From: Archilochus colubris
Taxonomy: Eukaryota > Chordata > Aves > Apodiformes > Trochilidae
Assembly: GCA_023079485.1 (NCBI GenBank)
Contig: CM041097.1
Coordinates: 14,293,561 to 14,357,560, forward strand
Direction of reading: 5' to 3'
Length of the DNA stretch: 64,000 nucleotides
Shown here one piece after another: positions 1 through 12,092 of this stretch. The number at the start of each line of letters is the position of its first letter. Within the stretch, counting starts at the first letter, position 1. Below the pieces are notes generated by a model. It saw only the letters and a list, made by a program, of their open reading frames with translations. It made no database searches and was not told where the DNA came from. The position numbers and the translations under genes are program-made.

Positions 1-3000
1 CCTCTGGAAGGATTTGATCAGGACTGTTTATTTCCCTCCCTATTATTATGCCTTGGGAAATAGCTTAGAATTCAGAAGTGATGCTTTTAGACAGCTACAG
101 GTAGCTGTAATATGACTAAGCTAAAATATAGCCTGAATTATGAAAACATTGGAGCCTAGATAATGCACTTAAAAATGTGAGATACAAAGTCTACACACCT
201 GATTTTAAGAAGGGGAAAAAGGTACCTGAGATGCAAATGGACAATTTGTAGGATTTTGTGAATTGCCTGCAAATCTGGAAGTTGTGAGCAAGGAAGGACA
301 ATTCAAATGACTGCTTTGTGTGCATGAGTTGTTATTGCAATTAACAGAACTATGGAAAGCCTCTATAGGATAAACAATGCAATTATTTCTGGAAAAGGTA
401 ATCACATCTCCTGCAGAATAATTTATGAAGATATTAACTCAATAGGCAAATAAAAATTAATTAAGAAGCTTAATGTGTTGACTTTTTAATGTCTAATTAT
501 ACCTCTATTTATATCAGTTACAGGTAAGAGTCAAATAAGTGGGGGTAGAATGCTTTTTAAAGAGTTTTCCCTGCCTTCTTTTTTTATATTAAAAAAATCA
601 ATAAACAAAAGACAGTTGCTAGAAGAATTGAAGATGTAAGCTTGAATTATGAAAAGGGTAAGAGAAGTGATAAGATGGTGAAGCAACAGCTTCATAAATC
701 AGAATTTAAGCATATTGTATAATGAAATATGTTTATCATTCTGATACCTGAATGCAAACTTAACTTCTCTACTGGAATAAAGTACTTAGCTGTCTATCTT
801 TCCAAACACAAACATCAGTCTGTTTCCTTTAAATTTAAAACAGTTCTTGCATAATAGACTGGGGTTTTCTGCTTCTCAAGACTGTGGAAAAAGGCCATGT
901 TTATCAGGCAGAAATGCTGCCACCTTCTTCTATCACAAACAGAGTTATGGAGATGAACCTTCTGGATTTTGGTTTTTTAATTTTTTTTTTTTTTAGTCTC
1001 CACTGAATGTAGCCCTTTGGGGTTTTCCCAGCCTTGCCAGTGTGGCAGAGCTCCAGGGGCAGGAGGATGGCAAGGATGGACCCTAGAAGAACGGCATTAA
1101 AACAGGATGAAGGAAGGAAGGGGAGAAAATAGAGAAAATACGAAAAATGAAATAAAAAAACATTTAAAAGAAAATCAAGATGATTTTCAGAGGAAAATAT
1201 TTGAGTTACTTCTTAGCCTGCTGCTTTTTCCCATCATGGGCTGGTGTCACATCTTCAGTGCTAATTGCAAAGTAATCTGCCAGGTTGCCCATGGCAGACT
1301 CACTTGCCACATCCCAGCTGTTGGTGGTATTCCTGTAGGGTTTCAGTCACAAACGTGCTCTGATTCACAAACCCTACTGGTTTTACCTCTGGCTGCTAGC
1401 TTGAAGATACCTGACCTTCATGTTTCCCCCTCTTTACAGCTGCAGGCAGGGACAGGAAGGACATCTTCAGAATATGCAGCCCTGTCAATCGATTTATATC
1501 ACCACTGGTTTAAATGTCTGTAATTTCTCCAAATGTTATTAAGTCTCCACTTTCCCAAGGACAGAATTGCTCACTATAAATCAGAAGTCTTCTTCATAAA
1601 TCCTTTTTGTCACCTGTGGGAAGCACAGACTGAAGCTCACTTTTGCAGTCCTGATAAGAGACCTTTTGCTACTCAAGCTCTCCATGTACTCAGCATCTGT
1701 AAATGTGACAGCAATTCAGATACTTCCCAGAACACCAGAAACCACAGAGAACCTTCTACAGATAGATTCACCTAAAACTTTTGCTTACTGGAGCCTTACT
1801 GGATTCCCTGTCCCCTGGCTGGTGATTCAGAGCCACACAAACACTGCAAGGCACAAAACGGGAGAACGCGACTGGTTTTGTCATCACTCCCACCAAGATA
1901 TTTTTCAGAGAATGAGTAAGTCTTCATCTATTAAACTATGTGTGTTTTATTAGTTCCAGTGAGAATGTATTAGACTGACAAGGATCTCAGAAGTATTTGT
2001 CTTTTTTTAATACCCAGGCTGCTATTGTAATGAGAGCACCAGAGCCAGACGGGCCAGAAGCCATTGTGCTTCATCTGGTTAGGAAATTAAGTGATGGACG
2101 CAGGGTGCATTCCAATGAGGAGTGCAGCAGTAGGTCTGGAGACTTTAGGGGAAGATTATCTACAGCTCATTCTCATTTTAAAGCTCTCTCCAGCCAGCAA
2201 AACATGGAAAAGAGTTGCATTAAAGAAGGATCTATATAAAATTGTTGTTGGACTCTGACAGAGGTGACAGAGCAACGGGAGAGATTTAAGAGTAATATCT
2301 TTTTAGATGCTGAGGTTTGTTTATTGTGAGCAGTTTGTTGTGCAAAGTGAGTTTTCAGAAGTAGCTTGAGGAAGGCAGAGAGGTTTGTAACCACTTAGCT
2401 CAGAGAGAGGAAATCAGCTCAACAGATACAAGGTGGCACAGACTGAGGATGCCTTGGAGGAGAGAAGGCCAAGTGGGCTGAAGGGATGAGAAAATTCAGG
2501 ATGTTCTGGGAAAGAGAAGCTATAAAAATAATGTCAGTTACTTCTGGTAAAGTCACCTAAACAAAAGATTTGAGTTAGTCAAAATGAAGGTCTGAGAGGA
2601 AATGGTTTTAACAGTTTTTCCTCAGTTGCTTACTCCTGGAGGGTAGATGCAAACCAATCAAAACCAGCATTTTTCACCACTGGCAATGTGGCCAAAGCTT
2701 CTGTGGCACCCAGCAGCTTCTTCTCCTCACTGCTGAGAGGTATCCTTCATGCATATGAATGCTCTGTGTTTGAAGAAAGCTGGCTAGAATAAATGGACTT
2801 AATTATCAAGGAGAATGAACTGGAACAAAGATGATTAATTAAGTGAACCCAGTAAACCTTGAGGAAAGAAAAAAAGCTTATGAAAGGTGTGAAGGTGGCC
2901 AGATTTGTAGTGCTGTAAGGGTTTGGAAGTCCCTAATGAAAGGAAGGAGGAGAGCAGTGGTTTTGCTCAGCCAAGCCTGCAAGCAACAAAAATTATTGAA

Positions 3001-6000
3001 CTATAAAAGCAACCCATGCTGCTTCAGCAGGGCCACTTCAAAAGAAAACCTTAAGCGACCTCTGCCAATATTTTGTGATGAGCAGACAGCTAATGAAGAT
3101 CTCCAGTTGAAGATGATACTAATATTGGCTGAAAGCTGGCTCACTGGGCATGTTGCTTGCCCTGTAGCTCGGAGCTAAATCCTGTAGCTGAAAGCACAGC
3201 CAGGCAACAGGCGTGTGGTATCAGTGGTTATTGAAGCCCATCAACAGGATGCAGCACAGGTAGCTATTGACTATGATTTTTTAAAAAGGTTTTTGAGTTG
3301 TTAAACTCTGGCAGTCCATAAAATTGATTGATGAATCATTCATAAGCTAGCAGCTGGTTCTTTATAATCTATAGATTCACCTTTACTATGAAGTGTAATG
3401 ACAACTGCTGTTTGCTGTGGCATCTGCACCACTGCTGGGTTCAAGGCCCCAGTTCCCTGGGGTTATGCTGCTTGGCTGTGATCATCCCTCTCACCCTGCC
3501 TGGGTTGATCTCTCACGAGGAAAAGGAGATTTCTTACTAGCACCTTTCCAATCCTGCCATGCTGAGAGATGTACAGCTCTACCCTCCAGCCAGGAGCAGA
3601 TATGTTTTTGTCATGTGTGGTATTTTTCCCCATTGACTGAAGATGCATCACAGAATTTAGGTTATTTTCCAAAAGCAATTCCACTAATCATTCACGTAGA
3701 GTGAAAACCTGAGGCTTTTTAAAATTTCTGCTGTCTCTCTCTTGCTGGCAAATTGGTTACTGGTTCAGCTCCATTGAAATCACCAGCCAAGGACAGCCAA
3801 ATTACTTTTACAGCACAAAAAGCAGAAAACAAAAAGTCCCTGTTAATTTAATTGGGTCCTTTCAAGTGCTTCAGAGATTTTGTTAGCAGAGGTACTAACA
3901 TTATCATGTTGTGCTACTTAAAACCCAACACATTCCTTGCTGTGTTTTCAAACATAACACTTGATTTTATTTTTAAATACTGATGTAGCCTGTGCAGATT
4001 TCTTGGAAATCTTGTATGGAAAGGGCAATTCTGAGCAATTCTGGTTTTAACTTTAAAGGACCTTTCAAGTACTGTGTGTGTTTTTCCTCTTCTGGGAGAA
4101 TGATAGGCAAACAGTTTTCTTAATTAGCAAATGCTTATGTAACTTGCCTAAATATAAAATTAGACTTTATTTTCAAGCTGCTGACCTACTAGATTTCTTT
4201 GTGTCATGTGGAGTTCTGGCACAATAGTAACTGTGAAAATACTGCTAAAATTGGAGCTGCAAAAATTGACTGCTTTATTTTTTGCCTCTTTATGTACACG
4301 ACAGAAACGGAGGGTCTAGCAACACTGAAGTGCAGAGGAAAGCTGGAGTGGGATGTATCAAGAGTGGAGCAAGGAGGGGTTTGGCCTTCTCTAAAAAGAC
4401 TGAAATCTGTCTCTGTTATAGCAAGGAGTTGTTTGGCGCTGGACTGTCTGGTAGGGGAAAAATCTCTTTAATTTTCAGCACAGCTGAGCATCTGCTACTT
4501 TTAACTCCAGTTCTCATTACTTCTGCAAGCAGTGAGAGCATGTTGGTACACAAGACATTATTTGGGATGTTTTATTCAGCTAAACTCTCGATAGACACAG
4601 TATTTGCATACTTCTGCAGCCTAACTTCCTATCCTACATCCTTGGGGAACATCTCACAGCTTCCATTGGGTCCTTGTCCCTGCAAAGGCCCTGGATTCCC
4701 AAGTGCTCAACGTTGCAGACATCCAGTCCAGAAGATCCAAAGCTGCATCTCTCCAGACCCCAAATCACAGCCCATGAAAAGAACAGTTAAACTGGGTTTT
4801 GCAGGAGGCTAAATTAACTGCCATTCATGCTTTGCTTTGAATAATTCACTGCCCTGTGAAGTATAAGACTAGCCAATTCAATTTAATATTCCAGTCAAAG
4901 AAATCAAATAAAAGAAACCAAATACATATATTGCAATCTCATTTGGAACACGCTGTTATTTTAATTTGTCTTGTAACCTCAAGCACTGAATAAAAGTAAT
5001 ATACCTTTGCTATTCCAACTGCCTTGAGGAAAGCAAGATGCTGGAACAAAATGTTTTCCACTCCGCAATTAACTGACAGATCTCTTTATTCTTCTGTGTA
5101 TTGATCATGGAGAAAATACAAAGATAGTACAAATGGGACAGAAATGTCTGTGCATAAGCCAGAGACAACCAGCCTCACCAGCATGTGCCTCAGCCTGCAA
5201 AAGGCAGAAAGCAATGGTCCAGGAGCAAGAGTGTGAATATGGTGCTGACCTCCTATAGGGGCACAAGGATGTTGGCAGAGGCCAAGGTTATCAGCTTCTC
5301 AGCCCTGTCCTCATCTCACTGCCAGAAAAGAGAAAAAGACTTGAGAAAAGACTTGAGTCATCTAGCAGGAATCTCCTCCGATGGCACCCTCAGGGCACAC
5401 AGCTGGGGTTGGGGCTGCTGGGCATTTGTTTTTCAAAATGTTTGTATTACAGTTTTTGAAAAATGTATAAGAGGATGTGAAACCTCCTGGGAAATTCATG
5501 GCTTATAGAAATTCATAAACTCTCTGAAGAGGTTGTTCGTAAGCGGAGTGAGATAGGTCAGTATCTGAATATTGGAGGTTTTGCTTGCTTTAGTCATAAA
5601 CCCAAGGAAAACAGAACATTTTGCCTGAACAGTGACTGTGCTAGAAAGTTGAGAACTCCCACCTCATGTGTTGACCTTAGGTTTTTCAGGCTTTTTTTTT
5701 TAATGCATCATTGTGAAAAAAAGTAAAAAGGAAAACCACGGAGGCATCTGGTGACTGCTCCCCTGGGCTACCCAAAGAAGTCAACAAAGAGCACAAATCC
5801 AAGCTCTGGCCATCTGAGAAGGGAGCAGGACCAATGGCAGAGCTCAGTTCTGTCGGTTTCCTCATAAGGAAATTTAATCTGTTGGTCTGGCATGTTTTGC
5901 TTGTTTTGCTTGACCTAGCATTCAGTAAGTTTGAGTGACACTGTCAAGATCCCTTCTGACAGTGAAGACCTGGAAAAGCATTATAGTTAAAAGCTATCAA

Positions 6001-6567
6001 ACACATTTTTTGATATTTATGACCAGGGAGCCATTTCACCCTTTCCTCTTGCAAGCAGGACTTCCCTTGGTGTTGATGGATTGTACTATGGACACAGCAT
6101 TTATCAAGGTCAACACTTCCTGTAGGACAATTATACCCACACATATTGCTAAAAGTTTTAAGACAGCCTGAGAGTCCCCAGCATCTGGGGGTGCTCAGAA
6201 ATGAGGCTGAGCCATGGCTGCTGGTGAGGACGAGCACAGGGCCAAGCCAAGGCTGATAACCACCCCACTTGCTAAATGAGTAAAAGTGAAAAAAACCAAA
6301 ACCCAAAAATCCAACAGCTGCAGTGGCCTGGCAGCTACATGCCCACCACATCAGCAGCCAGACTTTATTTAGTTCAGCACCTGAAGCTCTGCAGCAGGTT
6401 TGGCTGAAAGAGCACTACGAAGAGCCAAGAATGAGTCCTGGAGAGCTGACTGATCAGCAGTCTGGGTGCAGTGCATTGCAGTTCAGTTGTCCATGGGTAG
6501 GAGGGAATAGGCTTGCTCTGAATGATGCATCCACCAATGGGCACTCCATTGTAGTGTAACAAGGCAA
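1..6567. other. gene-free unique sequence
   Basis: No recognisable gene, RNA or mobile element. The sequence is AT-rich with scattered short open frames, the longest (4282-4812, 176 codons) having no motif I know and no neighbouring exon pattern. A T tract lies near 980-995. One exon-like stretch at 2018-2133 follows a good polypyrimidine/CAG acceptor but has a weak donor; it is listed under findings. A short AATTAAT-rich patch at about 2790-2840 resembles non-coding regulatory DNA, but nothing stronger can be said. Confidence 0.6.
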
Positions 6568-6900
6568 CCAGGTGCCACTAATTGCCAGGGAGTGAGCATG
6601 AGCTTGTGTCAAGCCCACCTGTGCCTGATTAGGGTGGGCCCCCACTGTGCATGAGCAGGACCAGGGGGCCAATAAAAGGCCTCATTTCACTACACTCCAT
6701 GCTCATTTTGGCTGCTGAGCTGGCTAAATGCTGGCAAACTCTTTCAAAATAGTCTGACCCCAGAGACATGTAGAGAAACAAGATAAATCAGGTGCCTCGA
6801 GTTGCCAAAGAGTGGGTGTGAGTCCACCTGTGCCTGGTTAGGGCAGGCCCCCTATTACCAGGGGGCCAATAAAAGTGGGACACACACCCACAGAGGGCAG
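6568..6900 (+). repeat. two diverged tandem copies of a CCAATAAAAG promoter-like repeat
   Basis: Copy A begins at about 6568 and copy B at about 6789, a spacing of roughly 220 bp. Both run through the same ordered blocks: CAGGTGCC, a TTGCCA..GAGTG block, CCACCTGTGCCTG, TTAGGG, GGCCCCC, then CAGGGGGCCAATAAAAG (6662-6677 and 6859-6874). Copy B has small internal deletions relative to A. The CCAAT/AATAAAAG block near the end of each unit resembles the CCAAT plus TATA arrangement of a retroviral LTR U3. I cannot see clean TG..CA ends, a primer-binding site or a target duplication, so LTR origin is an inference. A duplicated host promoter fragment or another repeat class is possible. Confidence 0.6.
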
Positions 6901-9210
6901 TGCAGCTGAGCTCACTCTTGTGCAAGGCAACGGAGAAGCCAGCAGCTTGTCGAGCCTCAGGAGCAAGAAAGGCTCTTCCCGCTACAGAGACAAGTCTGAG
7001 GATGCTCTGTAGGAACTCTGGGACTCAGCATTTGTACAAAATGGGATACTTTTTCCCTCTGGACCTTGGGCAGAGATTGCAGGAGAGAAAAATCCCTCAC
7101 TCTTCAGCCTCATGGCCATGTCCTGGCTGCCACCAGCTGATCTTAGGGCAGGACTTTCTCATTCCCACACCAAGACTCTCAAAGGCAAAGCACAGGGCTG
7201 GCAGCATTTGAAAATCCAGAAGCTCAGAGTCATTTCATGCTAGACCTTACCTAGTCCTGCCCCAGATGCAAATATACTGAATTTCATGGTACACAAAATA
7301 AGCACAACAATATCAATACCCATTAGAATTATAATAAAGACAGCAATAACAATAAATATTAATCCAGAGAAGTACCTAATAAGTGACAGCGTTGCAAAGA
7401 TAGCTGCTAACCTAATGTACAATTCCTGCCTGCTTGTGGTAACAAAATTAAAAATAAATTGTACACTATTAGATCCCAATCTGTGCTGTCTCTAGAGCTG
7501 AGAGCTTTTGGAGCTCTGCTCCCTGGAGACTGTGAAGCCACCAAGGCCACTGCCTGAGCTACCAAATCCTGCACACTGTGGCAGCATCCCCACATTCATT
7601 CAGCATTCTCAACTCAGCATCTGTTACCTGTATAAAAATTCTGATGCTCTGCCAGACCAGATGCATTCAGAAATTGATGGCAGAAAGCAGGTTCTGATCC
7701 ATTGTGTTAAAGACAAAATTGTGTTAAACTGAATAAAATCTGTCATAAACAAAAAAATGAATGTCTCTGGATGTGGCCCCAAACTTGCTCAGCTGAATGT
7801 GGACAAGGGCACAGGGCCACCCAGAAAAAAACTCAAATTACAGACATTCTATCACTGCTTCTAGAGCTGTAGGCTGAATTGGACTTTTCTTAGTAAAAAA
7901 ATGTGTGCTCCAGCACAGGCAGGGAGAGCTTGGGCAAACAGGTGGAATATAGACCTCAGCTTTGCCTCACACCTCCAGCAAAACATCACTTGAAGTCATT
8001 ACACGTTAAAGACAAAGAAATAACAACAGCCTGATTCATATGCTTCCAGCTTGCAAATGCTTGTAAGTAAATAGCTGAGATACCCTGCTTATCCCAAACA
8101 TAAGCAAGGCCTCAAAAAGCAAAAGCAAATACAAATTATGCATTACAAGTCTCATAGATCTCATTTTTGTAAACAACTTTCATTTTCAAATTTCAATTTG
8201 CTGAGAGTACCCAGGAATCTTGTTTCAGGAATGGTTCATTGGCTGCTGGAGATTGCTTTCTTGGTGCAATATTGACAGAGAAACAAAATCCCTCCCCTGT
8301 TAACACTAGCAGGCAATGATATATTTGGGTGTACTTTGACAGATTTTACTTTAAGAGCCTGATTATAAATAAAGGAACAGTTTTAAACCTACATAATGAA
8401 CCCTTTGTTCTTCGAGAGCATTACATTATTTAAAGTCTTTCACCCCACTTAGGTCTGCAATTTCTTTCAGAGCATTTTCTTTCGGATACGTTGATATCTG
8501 AAGATGGATGCAAAGGTTGAAATGCAAAATACTAATCTGTTTAGCAGCTGGAAATTGCATGAGCTGAAGGTACCAAACCTAAAAGAATTCCTCCTTGGAA
8601 TTATCAGTCACTCTGCTTTCTTTCTTTTTTTTTTTTTTTTATTTAATAGAAGTAATTTCAGAACTATTGTGGTGGTGTCAAGCCAGCACATTAGCACGGC
8701 AGCACAAATAAACTTGCTATTGAACTTTGCACATGGCTGCAGATCCATCAGGGTCCTGGTGCAGAGCAGAGCTGGCATGGGGCCAGCCCAGCTGCTCTCT
8801 TCCCCATAAGTTAAGGAGATGTGGAAAACTTTTCTGTAGTCATCAGCTCTCCCCAGAGCACTTCAGTCCTTATGGCTGATGTGGAGAAGAGAGCCTAACA
8901 GCAGGTCCCCAGGGAAAATGGGAATGAAGGATGTAAAAGAACCCATGGAATCCATATGGACATAAAGGGCTTCCTACAGGGCTGAAGTTGCAGGGATGGT
9001 GATGAAGTGTATGTGTTAGCCAAGACCTCACCACGTGGCTTGGGCTCCTTCCTCGTTTTTTGCTGGACAAAGGTTTTTGTTTAGCACTCCCCTGATTAAA
9101 AAGAACAGTAAGTAGAGTCAATGAGACTGCAGTAAGTTATTAACTGTCTCAGTTTTAAAGTCAAATGGCACTATCTTTTCCGTTCACCCACCCAGCTTTG
9201 GTTATAAGAC
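6901..9210. other. gene-free unique sequence
   Basis: No gene recognised. The start continues directly from the promoter-like repeat and holds a 103-codon open frame (6900-7211) without motifs. From about 7240 to 7490 the DNA is strongly AT-rich with short open frames on both strands; the minus-strand frame is hydrophobic only because of AT-rich ATA/ATT codons. A 16-base T tract lies at 8625-8640. Confidence 0.55.
8625..8640 (+). repeat. poly(T) tract
   Basis: Sixteen consecutive T residues following a CTTTCTTTC pyrimidine run. It could be a homopolymer or the tail of a decayed minus-strand insertion, but no flanking element is recognisable. Confidence 0.9.
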
Positions 9211-9375
9211 TAGAATTGAAGTTGATATTTAATTAAGTTGATATTTAATATTCATTAGCTGACCCAATCACACGGCTGGTTTTGTTGTATGAGCTATGCA
9301 GTCACTTGCAGGGTCCATTGTAATGCTATAAATGATGGCAATAACTGTGATAATTGAATGCAAGATTATCCTCCT
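9211..9375. promoter_or_regulatory. possible conserved non-coding element, part 1
   Basis: This is a long stretch with the texture of vertebrate conserved non-coding DNA: TTTAATTAAG, TAATATTCATTAGC, TGATAATTGAATGCAAG and GATTATCC, which are homeodomain-like words. It contains an internal near-duplicate of GTTGATATTTAAT (9221 and 9237). The assignment is purely stylistic. Conservation cannot be judged from one genome. Confidence 0.3.
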
Positions 9376-9410
9376 GCTAAGAGGAGATACTCAAGTGGTT
9401 ATCTTTTGAT

Positions 9411-9480
9411 GAAAACCCAAACCAAACCAAACCAAAAAAACCCCCAAACAAAACAAACAAAAAAAAAACCCAGGAAAAAA
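9411..9480 (+). repeat. (CAAA)n-type A-rich simple repeat
   Basis: Degenerate CCAAA, CAAAA and CAAA units in a row, ending in an A-rich run. It separates two non-coding-element-like stretches (9211-9375 and 9481-9575). It may be a microsatellite that grew between them. Confidence 0.9.
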
Positions 9481-9575
9481 AGATTAATTGCTATATTTCC
9501 ATCCCAAGCCTGGAGCAATGATTGATTAAGCTGCAGGGAAGTCTAATTAATACACCAGATTTCCTTCAAGTCCCC
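9481..9575. promoter_or_regulatory. possible conserved non-coding element, part 2
   Basis: Contains AGATTAATTGC, ATGATTGATTAAGC and GTCTAATTAATACACC, again homeodomain-like words in otherwise unique sequence. It may belong with 9211-9375 on the other side of the A-rich repeat. Evidence is compositional only. Confidence 0.28.
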
Positions 9576-11016
9576 AGTGGCATGATGAAATGCTGTTTTC
9601 TGGCTTTTCAAGGAGTAAAAAGAGAGCCCTTCAGAAGTGATGGGGCAGAGTGAAGAGGACACTGCTGAATTATTGCCAGGGAGGGTTAGATAATGTTTCA
9701 CAAACTCATTCTGTCTGATTTTCTGTTTCCTGGAGTTTCTGGACTGAGTCCTAGATGTGGTACAGTGGTCGGACAGCCCCTAGCAGCACTGGTGCTGACA
9801 GGCATCCTGACATCCTGATGGGTTTTCTCCCCCAGCTCCAGTCCCAGTGGGGTCACCTGTGGGTTCCTGTCTGTGCTCACACAGACCCCTCCTCAGCCCT
9901 CCAAAAAGAGGAGGTAAACAGCCTCAGATGAAGCCTGTGCATAGGGACAGCAAATGTGCCATACCCTGCATGTGTCAGAACCTCCCAAGGGTCTCCCACC
10001 ACTCTGTCCCACTGGAAGACCCTAGACCAAGAAGGGCAAAGTCTCTCTTGCCTCCTGCTAAACAAAGGGATAAGTTCCATGTCAAAAGCTGTACTCTGTA
10101 TGACCTCTCCATCCTGGATGAGGGAGGCAAAGGCAGGAGCCAGGGCTATTCTCATCCTGAAATTAATGGCAAAGCTCTGGAGAGGCTTGAGAACTTGTGG
10201 GTCAGATAAGCCTAAATAAGTCACAGTCTGTGCCAGTACTACAGAATTTGAAGATAATTCCAATTTACTCCTCTTCTAGGAATACAAGTGTTATTCAGAG
10301 GCACATTTCATACACTGTCTATTTTTCCTTTCTCTTTTTGGAGTAGCCAAGGACCAAACCAGAAGCTGAAAAGCTTGAAGGAAATGAGTTGTCCAAAGTA
10401 TTTTTTAAAATCACAGGCCTGCAGGGTTGCCCCTAGAATCCCAAATCCTGGTGGAAATCAAGATCTCATTCATTTGTCTCATGTGCTCTCTGTGTCCCCT
10501 GGTCCTGAGAGCAAAGTGAGGTGGAAGAATTTCATAATGGAATGAAAGATGGGTCTCAGGCCACAGGCATGATCTGTGCTGCACATTTGTGCCTGGTGGC
10601 TCCATAGCTTTCCTCTCGCCCTGTCAGCTGTAGTCTCAGAAAACAGAGGGAGCAATAAGACTGTGAACTATATTTTGCAGGGGAATAAATTGGAGGCCAT
10701 GTCTAAAGATTTCTTGCTTACCAGCAGCCTGAGAAGCTCAAGAAATTCTTCTTTTTTGTTCAAGAAATTGATTGGAGTTGAAAGTGACACCACTGATTAT
10801 GAAAACAAGAAGCCAAAAGAATATACTTGCTGATAATTCAATTATGCAAAAAGAAATAATGAGAGCAGTGGTTCTCATCTGTCCTGGGAATATCAGCAGC
10901 TGACAGACCTGAATATGACCTGTGTTGTAGTTGGATCCATGGTCACTTCAACCTGGAGTTTGTGTCACTCATGCATGGATTTCCCTTCCACAGAATACAG
11001 TCAAACTTTACTTGGG

Positions 11017-11079
11017 TTTTATTTATTTATTTTAATTTCTAAATTTACTAGAATTTATTTTCTATTTTATTTATTTATT
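11017..11079 (+). repeat. (TTTA)n-rich simple repeat
   Basis: Two runs of ATTT/TTTA units (11018-11035 and 11065-11078) joined by a diverged AT-rich spacer. Confidence 0.8.
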
Positions 11080-11628
11080 GGAATCTGTCCTAAGGGTATG
11101 GACTGTCTGTTGCACTCACAGGCTAATAGGATCATAGGTCATTATTCAGGATGAGAAATAACTCACAGTGAGATATGAAGCTGGACCTGGCAATAACATA
11201 ATTTCCTTAGAAGTCATTTGTGCCTTTAACTATGCCAAAGACCTACTAAACAGTAAAAAATACTTGTTTGCATTATACAGTGACATGGAGCAGTTAATCA
11301 CAGGAAGATATTTTCCAGCTGGAATTATTTTTCTTCTAATATTCTCATTAGCAGACTTATTTCTGATATCCATTAAGTTCATCATAGAGTTTCATTTCTG
11401 GTCAAAGACCATTCACTGAGTCAGTGAGAAGACTCATTGATTTCATATAAGTTTGAGACTGACTTTTAATTTTACTGGCTCATGAGGCAATTTATTCTGA
11501 CATTTCTTCTGCTTATGCATTATACTTCAAAGATTATTTCCTCTTGGTTCATTCACTGTACTATGTATCTAATGCCTGAATTACCAAATGCTTTGGGGTG
11601 TACATGTCAGAACTGCTGGCATTTTCTT

Positions 11629-11728
11629 AGTCTTATTCTGATTTTCTTTGGGCCCAGGAATGGGTTGCCATGCTCAGTAGCCTTATTCTGGTTTGCTTTG
11701 GACCTAGGATTGTGCTGCCATACACAGT
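11629..11728 (+). repeat. diverged tandem duplication, 50-bp period
   Basis: Two adjacent 50-bp units, 11629-11678 and 11679-11728. Both follow the order AG-CTTATTCTG, TTT-CTTTGG, CC-AGGA, then G-TGCCAT. They differ at roughly one base in five, so the duplication is not recent. The unit is not a simple repeat and does not match a repeat family I know. Confidence 0.8.
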
Positions 11729-12048
11729 GGTGTAAGCAGAGTTCTTCTTTCTACAGGAAAAGAAGGATCAAGCCCTGTGAGTCTTTTGATACTGTGTGGG
11801 TTGCTCACTGTAGATCAAAGACTGAGAAATTTAACTGATCAGATCCTGGTGATGAGCACTGCAAGGGGGAAAGGTGATCCTCCAGTCTTCCAAGTGCTGT
11901 CATTTTCAACTTTCTTTCTAATTACCCAAATCTTGTTTGAAAAGCAACATAAAACAGCAATAAGAATCCCTTTCATTCAGCGGCTCAGAGTACTGTGTAG
12001 GGATTACTCTACTCTTAGGATGAAGCTAGTAAGGTTTGTTTTCTCTTT

Positions 12049-12092
12049 TTTGTTTTGTTTTGTTTTGTTTTATTTTGTTTTGTTTTGTTTTT
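12049..12092 (+). repeat. (GTTTT)n microsatellite
   Basis: Eight or so TGTTT/GTTTT pentamers, one carrying a TATTTT variant. The minus-strand open frames across it (lysine/asparagine runs) are artefacts of the repeat. Confidence 0.95.

Noticed and set aside
7240..7495. Hydrophobic frame on the minus strand that looks like membrane segments
   Set aside because: The hydrophobicity comes from AT-rich ATA/ATT codons. The opposite strand is open as well.
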